From: Mariprofundus aestuarium
GTDB taxonomy: Bacteria; Pseudomonadota; Zetaproteobacteria; Mariprofundales; Mariprofundaceae
Assembly (NCBI RefSeq): GCF_002795805.1
Contig: NZ_CP018799.1
Location: 1,605,001 to 1,669,000, forward strand
Reading direction: 5' to 3'
Length of the DNA: 64,000 bases
In this document: positions 57,985 through 64,000 of the stretch, piece by piece
Position numbering within the stretch: position 1 is the first letter of the stretch
Layout of the letters: each line of letters begins with the position of its first letter
Translations under genes and position numbers: made by a program
Notes under the pieces: generated by a model
Databases searched by the model: none
Told to the model about the DNA's origin: nothing
The model's input: the letters and a program-made list of their open reading frames with translations, nothing else

Positions 57985-57985
57985 T

Positions 57986-60055
57986 ATGCGGGCAGTTAAG
58001 CAAAAAAGCCCCTACTTCCTGCTGGCCTCGATGATTGTTGCCGTTGCCATCTTTGTAACGGTCAGTCCGCCCATGTTTGTCGACTACCTGGAGTCCAAGA
58101 CGTTCGACATCCGCACCTTGCTGCGCGGTGAACGGTCAGTCAGGCCTGACATTGCCATCGTTGCCATCGATGACAAGACACTGGAGCAACTCGACCTGAA
58201 TATCTGGACTCGGGAATATATGGCCGCACTGGTCGATAAACTTGCATTAATGCAACCGAAGGTGATCGGCATTGATTACCTCTACCAGCTTCCGGAGATG
58301 AACAAAGGGCTGCAATCAGTCCGCGAACTCAATCTGGCTTACCAAGCCTTGCCACAGGCGGATAAGGCTTTTCTTGGAAAGCTGCAAACACTGGAGCAGC
58401 TCAACGATGTTGATGCGGCTTTGATTAGGGCTGTCAAAAAGGCAGGAAATGTTGTTCTGGCCTTTGCTCCGCATGTATTCGAAGCCATGTCATCGGTTGA
58501 CAGCAAGCAGGTATCTCAGCTTCCGGAGTACATGCCATGGTATGCATTCATGCTGACCAAGCCTGGCCCAGCCTACAAACCAGTAGTGGCTCAAACAGCC
58601 CTGACCCCATTTGAAGGACTGGCAGAGGCGGCTGCATCTATCGGCCACGTCTACTCCCTTTACGATCAGGATGGAGCCATTCGCTGGGAGCCTCTTTACG
58701 TCAAAATCGGTCCGGATATTTATCCTTCGTTTGGACTTGAAATCGCAAGAATATTCAAAGAACTGAGACAGCAGGATGTGAAGGTAATCACTGGTGACCG
58801 GATCATTCTGGGAGAGAAGATTGACCTGCCAACGGATATTTCCGGCCGTATCCTGATCAACTATCCGGGCAAGCGCAAAAGGTTCACCACCTATTCGGCC
58901 ATCAATATCCTTGAAGGAACCATTCCCGTATCTGAACTGAAAGAGAAAATTGTATTGATCGGTGCCACAGCGCTTGGCACTGGCGATATCCATGTCACGC
59001 CATTTACCGAACTAGCCGGTGTTGAGAAGCAGGCCACTGTGGTTGAAAACATTCTCAGTCTCAATTACATGGTGAAAGAGGAGATGACTACGCTGATTGA
59101 TATAGGCGCGATCATCTGTTTTGCCTTCGTTATGGCGCTGGTCGTCCCCTACTTCGGTGCATTCGCAAGCGGCCTCTTCTTCGGATTTCTTCTTATTGTC
59201 TATCTCGGACTCACTCAGTACGCATTTGTGGCCCATAACATCTGGGTGCATGTGGTTGTGCCAGCACTCACCTTGAGCATTCTTTATACAACCTTGACGA
59301 CCTACCGCTTCTTTACTGAAGAGAACAGAGCAAGGCATATTCGCTCGATTTTTTCCAGTTATACCACTGAGAAGGTAGTTGATGAGATGATTGAACATCC
59401 AGAAATGCTGAAGCTTGGCGGCGTGCGTAAAAATGTAACCGTACTTTTTTCTGATGTGCGCGGTTTCACCACCTTTTCGGAGAATCATACGCCCGAAGAG
59501 GTAGTAGAGGTATTGAACGAATTCCTGGCGGCAATGACCGATGTGATTATGCACTGGAATGGAACGCTCGATAAATTTGTCGGTGACGAAATTATGGCTT
59601 TCTGGGGCGCTCCGGGGGAACAGGAAAACCATGCTGAACTGGCCACGCACTGCGCGATGCATATGCTGCATCGCCTCTATGAGCTACAGGAGAAGTGGGA
59701 ATCTGAGGGTAAGGAGAAACTGGATATTGGTATTGGTCTGAACAGTGGTGAGGTAGTTGTCGGCAATATCGGCTCCGAATCCAAGAAGATGGATTACACG
59801 ATCATTGGCGATGCGGTAAACCTGGGTGCACGCGTTGAGGCCTTAACCCGCAACTTCAATGTCCATCTGATGATCACCGAGTTCACCTTAGCCGAGATCA
59901 GCCACCTGTTGCCTGATGAAAATGGCAAAGGAAAAGAGGGTGGTCTGGGACACCTGCAACCCAGGCGTTTGGACGAGGTTAAGGTTAAGGGTAAACAGAA
60001 GCCTGTTGTTGTTTATGAGTTGGTTGACCTGGAACTGGATTCACGCCCCCTTTAG
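57986..60055 (+). CDS. CHASE2-domain class III adenylate cyclase
   Basis: A 689-residue membrane enzyme. After an N-terminal TM comes a CHASE2 periplasmic sensor (about 35-340), then three TMs (about 365-450), then a class III cyclase catalytic domain (about 485-670). Catalytic features are VTVLFSDVRGFTTFSE with a metal Asp, GTLDKFVGDEIMAFWGAP with the second Asp and an adenine-selecting Lys, and DYTIIGDAVNLGARVEA with the transition-state Asn/Arg. It is predicted to make cAMP. It lies downstream of the FecR and Slam-like genes and is coupled to a tiny leader ORF, suggesting that outer-surface or envelope events are reported through cAMP. Confidence 0.9.
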   Translation: MRAVKQKSPYFLLASMIVAVAIFVTVSPPMFVDYLESKTFDIRTLLRGERSVRPDIAIVAIDDKTLEQLDLNIWTREYMAALVDKLALMQPKVIGIDYLYQLPEMNKGLQSVRELNLAYQALPQADKAFLGKLQTLEQLNDVDAALIRAVKKAGNVVLAFAPHVFEAMSSVDSKQVSQLPEYMPWYAFMLTKPGPAYKPVVAQTALTPFEGLAEAAASIGHVYSLYDQDGAIRWEPLYVKIGPDIYPSFGLEIARIFKELRQQDVKVITGDRIILGEKIDLPTDISGRILINYPGKRKRFTTYSAINILEGTIPVSELKEKIVLIGATALGTGDIHVTPFTELAGVEKQATVVENILSLNYMVKEEMTTLIDIGAIICFAFVMALVVPYFGAFASGLFFGFLLIVYLGLTQYAFVAHNIWVHVVVPALTLSILYTTLTTYRFFTEENRARHIRSIFSSYTTEKVVDEMIEHPEMLKLGGVRKNVTVLFSDVRGFTTFSENHTPEEVVEVLNEFLAAMTDVIMHWNGTLDKFVGDEIMAFWGAPGEQENHAELATHCAMHMLHRLYELQEKWESEGKEKLDIGIGLNSGEVVVGNIGSESKKMDYTIIGDAVNLGARVEALTRNFNVHLMITEFTLAEISHLLPDENGKGKEGGLGHLQPRRLDEVKVKGKQKPVVVYELVDLELDSRPL

Positions 60056-60075
60056 AAGCATATGACTAAAACAGG

Positions 60076-60507
60076 TTACAACCTGCTCCCATGCTGGCTC
60101 ATCCACGATTCCAGATTTCGCTTGGAAGAAGCAGTTGGCTCCTCCTCCAGCGCCTTAATGAGATCACCCTCAAACAGATACCTGGCCTCTCCATCAACCA
60201 CAAGATCAGGGGCTCCTTTTAACGTATAAGTCATTCGCCATCGCCTGGTTAAACGATCGCCATCCGTAACAGGAGGCGACAGCGCAATGAGGGTGCGGTT
60301 ATCGAATCGTCGATCTGTGTTTGAAACATCTGCTTTCAGGTAATCCAGAATGGCTTTGCGCCCTTTGCATTTGGGATCGGGAGATCCAACGTTTTGGTAC
60401 GTAGCATCCTCTGCAAAGTAATCTTCTAGCCTCGACCAATCATCATCGCGCAGAGTTGCCTCAAAATCGCGTGCGAAATCCTCAAATATTTTAACGATCT
60501 TCTTCAT
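60076..60507 (-). CDS. SnoaL/NTF2-like protein
   Basis: A 143-residue protein with the cone-shaped NTF2/SnoaL fold pattern (DDDWSRLEDYFAEDATYQNV, then RRWRMTYTLKGAPDLVVDG). Such folds serve as small enzymes or binding proteins, and the substrate cannot be told. The ATG at 60507 has AGGAGAG upstream. It follows rluC by 16 bases on the same strand and is probably co-transcribed with it. It is convergent with the cyclase gene. Confidence 0.75.
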   Translation of the reverse strand: MKKIVKIFEDFARDFEATLRDDDWSRLEDYFAEDATYQNVGSPDPKCKGRKAILDYLKADVSNTDRRFDNRTLIALSPPVTDGDRLTRRWRMTYTLKGAPDLVVDGEARYLFEGDLIKALEEEPTASSKRNLESWMSQHGSRL

Positions 60508-60523
60508 AAGCACTCTCCTGGTG

Positions 60524-61459
60524 TTAAAGAAGCTGGTTCCAATTATCCGGCCAGAGAGCTTTAAGCTCGAGGGGTTTGCCTGTAACCGGATGGTTAAAAC
60601 GCAGCCGCCAGGCGTGCAGCATCAGTCCGCGACCACCAAGGGATTTATAAGAAGCTAACTCTTCCTTTCCAGCATATTTAGTGTCGCCAAGAATGGAGTG
60701 ACCTTCGTTCTGTAGTTGTACGCGCAGTTGATGGGTGCGACCGCTGTGAGGATTGAGTGCAACCATCGCGTAATCAAAATCATCAGACTCATACTCAATC
60801 ATCACCTGATAGTCGGTGACTGACTCCTTCCCCTCCTCACTATCAATCACCATCCGCTCACCGCCTTGCACCACGCCCTTGGCAAGCTTGGAGGTCATCC
60901 GCCCGGCATGGGCGAACGGGTGACCGGCAATCAGGGCGAAATAGGTTTTCTGCATATCGCGTTCGCGGAATGATTCGGTTAACCGGCGCAACGCCTCGAG
61001 ATTCTTTGCCATTAAAAGCACGCCTGAGGTATCGCGATCAAGCCGGTGAGCAAGCCTGAGGTCGGATAGACCGCGTAACTCCTTCAGTGCTTCAATCAGT
61101 CCGCCTTCGTGACCGGATCCCCCATGCACAACGAGTCCCGCCGTTTTATTCACCACCAGAAGCCAATCATCCTCAAAAAGCACAGGCATCGCCTCTACCT
61201 TTCTCAAAAGGGATGCAGGGATCGCTGCTTTTTCAAGCTGCTGCTCAGGTTCGCGCAGACTGACAGGCAGAAAAATGAGGTCACCGCATGCAACATGCAC
61301 CTCCGGTTTCACCCGTTTTTTGTTTACGCGCACATTGCCCTTGCGAATAAGCCGCAGGATCAGTGAGCGACGCGATGCCCCCAGATGACGGATCAGCACC
61401 CGATCCAGGCGGCTTCCATCTTCGTTTTGATCTACTGTTAAGGTACCGTTTTCGTGCAT
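60524..61459 (-). CDS. rluC: Pseudouridine synthase (RluC-type)
   Basis: Makes pseudouridines in 23S rRNA. The 311-residue product has an N-terminal S4 RNA-binding domain (SRLDRVLIRHLGASRRSLIL) and the RluA-family catalytic motif AHRLDRDTSGVLLMAK with the nucleophilic Asp. HSGRTHQLRVQL and LMLHAWRLRFNHP are also present. It is divergent from rne, the same arrangement as in E. coli rne/rluC, which supports the RluC assignment. The start at 61459 is an ATG four codons into a longer TTG-initiated frame. Confidence 0.88.
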   Translation of the reverse strand: MHENGTLTVDQNEDGSRLDRVLIRHLGASRRSLILRLIRKGNVRVNKKRVKPEVHVACGDLIFLPVSLREPEQQLEKAAIPASLLRKVEAMPVLFEDDWLLVVNKTAGLVVHGGSGHEGGLIEALKELRGLSDLRLAHRLDRDTSGVLLMAKNLEALRRLTESFRERDMQKTYFALIAGHPFAHAGRMTSKLAKGVVQGGERMVIDSEEGKESVTDYQVMIEYESDDFDYAMVALNPHSGRTHQLRVQLQNEGHSILGDTKYAGKEELASYKSLGGRGLMLHAWRLRFNHPVTGKPLELKALWPDNWNQLL

Positions 61460-61501
61460 TTTTCTTGCCAAACCGCCTTTGGGCTATAGAGTCGCGTCGG
61501 A

Positions 61502-61765
61502 ATGCAGCGAGCTCCGTGTTATCCTGCATCACACGACAATCACCAACGCACAGGCAATAGTAGTGATTTGTACTCGGGAATCCCAGCCTCCGACTTAGTA
61601 GATGGCAGGGTCACTTTTCATCCCGGTATTGCTCTGAGCGTAAAGATGTTATGTGATCGTTTGCCAACGTTGAGCCTGCATAAATTAAAGAAAGTGTTTG
61701 AAAGACTTGAAGCTTACCAACCCGATTTAGCGAGGATGGAAGCGAACATAGATGTGACTGAATAG
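61502..61765 (+). CDS. Uncertain 87-residue ORF in the rluC-rne gap
   Basis: The only long open frame in the 446-base gap between rluC and rne. The second half (VKMLCDRLPTLSLHKLKKVF, then ERLEAYQPDLARMEANIDV) could be a short helical protein, but the first half looks non-coding and there is no good ribosome-binding site. It is probably part of the rne 5' region. Confidence 0.2.
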   Translation: MQRAPCYPASHDNHQRTGNSSDLYSGIPASDLVDGRVTFHPGIALSVKMLCDRLPTLSLHKLKKVFERLEAYQPDLARMEANIDVTE

Positions 61766-61806
61766 ACCATAATTTCAATAGCTGTAAGGGTTTCTCTATA
61801 CCAAAT

Positions 61807-61877
61807 ACAGCGGGCTATTCCGCCGTTTGGCAGGGCTGTTCGTGTGAACTGGCATACTGCCGATCTGTAGAAGACAG
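61807..61877 (+). promoter_or_regulatory. Structured rne 5' leader
   Basis: A run of small stem-loops in the 100 bases before rne: ACAGC/GCTGT enclosing CGG/CCG, then GTTC-GTGT-GAAC, then GGCA-TAC-TGCC, then CTGT-AGAAG-ACAG. In E. coli the rne leader is structured and mediates RNase E autoregulation, so a similar role is possible. Confidence 0.4.
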
Positions 61878-61905
61878 GTCTCTCAAACGCCAAAAGGATG
61901 ATGGC

Positions 61906-64000
61906 GTGACTGAATCAAAAAAACTCATGCTCATCAGTGCTGTTCACGACGAAGAGAGTCGTGTCGCCATTGTTGAGGACGGTTACCTGCACGAACTGGA
62001 TATAGAATCAGCCAGCAAGGCACTGACTAAAAGTAACATTTACAAGGGTAAAATCACCAAGGTAGAGGCAAGCCTGCAGGCAGCTTTTGTCGAATACGGC
62101 TCTGCCCGTCAGGGTTTCCTGTCACTGAACGAGATCCACCCTGATTACTGGAAGGATGGCGTTGATAAAAATGCCAATCCACGGAACCTCTCGATTCAGG
62201 ACATACTGCAACCGAAACAGGAGATCCTGGTTCAGGTGGTCAAAGAAGAGCGGGGCAATAAAGGCGCTGCACTAACCACCCAGATTTCACTGGCCGGCCG
62301 CTATCTGGTACTGAGCCCTAACACCACACGCGGCGGCATTTCCCGCAAACTATCTGATGAAGATCGCCGCTCAATGAAAGAGATTCTATCACAACTGGAA
62401 GTTCCAGATAATATGGGGCTTATCATCCGCACCGCTGGCAAGGATCAGAACCTTGAGGCTCTGCAGCGTGACTACTCTTACCTGCGCCGATTGTGGGACG
62501 AAATCCGCATCAAGAGCGAAACCACACCTTCCCCTGCCCTTATCTACCTCGAAGGTGATCTGGCCACCCGCGCTATTCGTGACCACTTTTCCGATGATGT
62601 GCAGGAGATCTGGGTTGATAACCATGAAGTTTATACCCACACCAAAGCATTTGTGCATGCCGTACTCCCGGGTAAGGAGAAGCTGGTTAAACTCTATCGT
62701 GGCAAGAAACCACTGTTCCGTAGCTACGGTATTGAACAGCAGTGCGAAGAGGTACATGAGCGCGAAATTCGTCTGCCAACTGGCGGCTCCATCGTACTCG
62801 ACCCAACCGAAGCACTAACTGCGATCGACATCAACTCAGCACGTGCCACCAAAGGCAAACATATCGATGATACCGCACTTGCAATCAACCTGGAGGCTGC
62901 AGAAGAGATTGCCCGCCAACTGCGCATCCGCGATATTGGTGGCCTGATCGTGATTGACTTTATCGACATGGCCAGCCGCAAACACGGCCAGCAGGTTGAA
63001 GAGACACTGCGCAAGGCATGCAAGGGAGATAAGGCCCGCATCCAGTTTGCCCGCATCTCCCGCTTTGGGCTTCTCGAGATGTCACGTCAGCGACTGCATC
63101 CGTCGGTGCGTGAGTCGACCACCGAGCCCTGCCCTCGCTGTCAGGGGCGCGGCTCGATCCGTGTTGTCGAATCAATGGCATTACAGATGCTTACACGCAT
63201 GGAAGATTGGGCCGAAGTGGGTAAGAAACCGACGCTGATCGTACAGGTACCATCGGACACCGGCGAATACCTGATGAACAACAAGCGGGCCAATATCGCA
63301 CGCATTGAAGAGGTGTATGAGGTTCAGATCACCCTTCAGATCCGTCCGGACTTGGATATTCCGCATTACCGCATCGAGCGTCAGTGGAGTGAAAATAACC
63401 AGCAGCGCGTTGAGGTGCTTGAAGACACAACCAAGCGTATCAAGCCACCGCGCTCCGGTCGCAAGCTCAAGCCTGTGAAACCAGTTGTGGGCATCCCTAC
63501 TCCGCCTCCACCTGAGCCGGAAGAGAAGAAGGATGGGCCGCTTAAGACATTAATCAATATGCTCACCGGCGCAAAGCGCAAGGAGAAGCTGCAGAAACAG
63601 GCTGAAGAGGAAGAGCTTCGCCTGAAAAAGGAAGCTGAAAGTACACGCAGGCGCCGTGGTGGCAGTGGTGGTGGCAGAAACCGTCGTCGCCCTTCGCCTG
63701 ACAAGAGCAATGAAGAGAGCACTTCAGCCCAAAGCGGCCAGCAGAAAGGTGAAGCCCAGAAGCCGAAACGCAAACGCACGCCTAAACCCAAGACAGAAAA
63801 ACCTGAAGCCGAAAAAATTACGGCCAGTGATGGCGGTGAGGCTACTGAGGGCAAACCACGCAGGCGCAGGCGCAGGCGTAGGCGTCCTGCCGGAAGTGAA
63901 GGTGGGGCAACACAAAACCAGGGGCAAGATTCTGGTGCAACTGCACAGCCTTCTCAGTCCAATGAACAGAGCTCCACCCCAGCTAAAGAACAGAGACCTG
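61906..64000 (+). CDS. rne: Ribonuclease E/G family endoribonuclease, 3' end cut by window
   Basis: Main mRNA and rRNA-processing endonuclease and scaffold of the degradosome. The first 698 codons are present. An S1 domain (about 35-120; NIYKGKITKVEASLQAAFVE) is followed by catalytic Asp motifs DPTEALTAIDINSARATKG (about 302-320) and IGGLIVIDFIDM (about 343-355), then the zinc-link CPRCQGRG (about 408). The tail is disordered and very basic, with an Arg-rich run after GKP. The GTG start follows AAAAGGATG; an overlapping three-codon ORF (ATGATGGCGTGA) ends at this start. An ATG at 61927 is a shorter alternative. Confidence 0.95.
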   Translation, partial: MTESKKLMLISAVHDEESRVAIVEDGYLHELDIESASKALTKSNIYKGKITKVEASLQAAFVEYGSARQGFLSLNEIHPDYWKDGVDKNANPRNLSIQDILQPKQEILVQVVKEERGNKGAALTTQISLAGRYLVLSPNTTRGGISRKLSDEDRRSMKEILSQLEVPDNMGLIIRTAGKDQNLEALQRDYSYLRRLWDEIRIKSETTPSPALIYLEGDLATRAIRDHFSDDVQEIWVDNHEVYTHTKAFVHAVLPGKEKLVKLYRGKKPLFRSYGIEQQCEEVHEREIRLPTGGSIVLDPTEALTAIDINSARATKGKHIDDTALAINLEAAEEIARQLRIRDIGGLIVIDFIDMASRKHGQQVEETLRKACKGDKARIQFARISRFGLLEMSRQRLHPSVRESTTEPCPRCQGRGSIRVVESMALQMLTRMEDWAEVGKKPTLIVQVPSDTGEYLMNNKRANIARIEEVYEVQITLQIRPDLDIPHYRIERQWSENNQQRVEVLEDTTKRIKPPRSGRKLKPVKPVVGIPTPPPPEPEEKKDGPLKTLINMLTGAKRKEKLQKQAEEEELRLKKEAESTRRRRGGSGGGRNRRRPSPDKSNEESTSAQSGQQKGEAQKPKRKRTPKPKTEKPEAEKITASDGGEATEGKPRRRRRRRRRPAGSEGGATQNQGQDSGATAQPSQSNEQSSTPAKEQRP

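Noticed and set aside
59012-59671. 219-residue minus-strand open frame
   Set aside because: Antisense to the TM and catalytic regions of the CHASE2 cyclase. Composition is that of a shadow frame.

Overview
The window reads as an ordinary chromosomal segment of a Gram-negative proteobacterium. It has SecDF/YajC, an outer-membrane Slam-type barrel, LemA/M48 and an rne/rluC pair. A dense block of sugar-phosphate genes (PPi-type phosphofructokinase, GlpX-type FBPase/SBPase, transketolase, GAPDH, PGK, pyruvate kinase, class II aldolase) is the usual company of the Calvin-Benson-Bassham cycle, so an autotroph is likely. The mixture fits a Zetaproteobacterium (Mariprofundus-like), but that assignment is inference from gene content. 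No RuBisCO, phosphoribulokinase, rRNA, tRNA, CRISPR array, insertion sequence or prophage was seen.

Layout. 0-6.5 kb: two paralogous membrane proteins, then tgt-yajC-secD-secF, an Mth938-like gene and queD (queuosine plus protein export). 6.5-10.8 kb: a small Cys-rich SAP-like protein, murI, an ECF sigma/anti-sigma pair and two TolB-like propeller proteins. 11-18.4 kb: glycogen and glucose metabolism (pgi, glgA, glk, glgP) with a YigZ-family gene. 18.5-23.3 kb: SUMF1-like protein, cytochrome b, two small membrane proteins and a GAF/HD-GYP protein. 23.3-33.7 kb: the carbon block. 33.9-43 kb: orphan sensor, cyclic-nucleotide-binding protein, M48/LemA/MFS, polysaccharide deacetylase, a frameshifted dtd and a DASS transporter. 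43-48.9 kb: MBL/HDOD pair, hemL-hisI-hisE and a Kef-type antiporter. 49-54.5 kb: a second orphan sensor, a methyltransferase, a Cdd1-PhnA fusion, HIT, DciA-like, Tim44-like and zinc-ribbon membrane proteins. 54.7-60 kb: a FecR/beta-barrel secreted protein, a Slam-like translocator and a CHASE2 adenylate cyclase. 60-64 kb: an NTF2-like protein, rluC and divergent rne, cut by the window end.

How the parts connect. The carbon block can regenerate and drain Calvin-cycle sugar phosphates, and the glycogen genes store or mobilise the product. cAMP signalling is suggested by three separate things: a class III cyclase, a stand-alone cyclic-nucleotide-binding protein and two perfect TGTGA-N6-TCACA palindromes. 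The best candidate for an undescribed system is the FecR-barrel / Slam / CHASE2-cyclase locus. It looks like a secreted Slam cargo encoded beside its own translocator and coupled, through a tiny leader ORF, to a cyclic-nucleotide enzyme. Second is a pair of sensors with unrelated input domains that share one C-terminal four-cysteine module and carry no kinase or GGDEF output.
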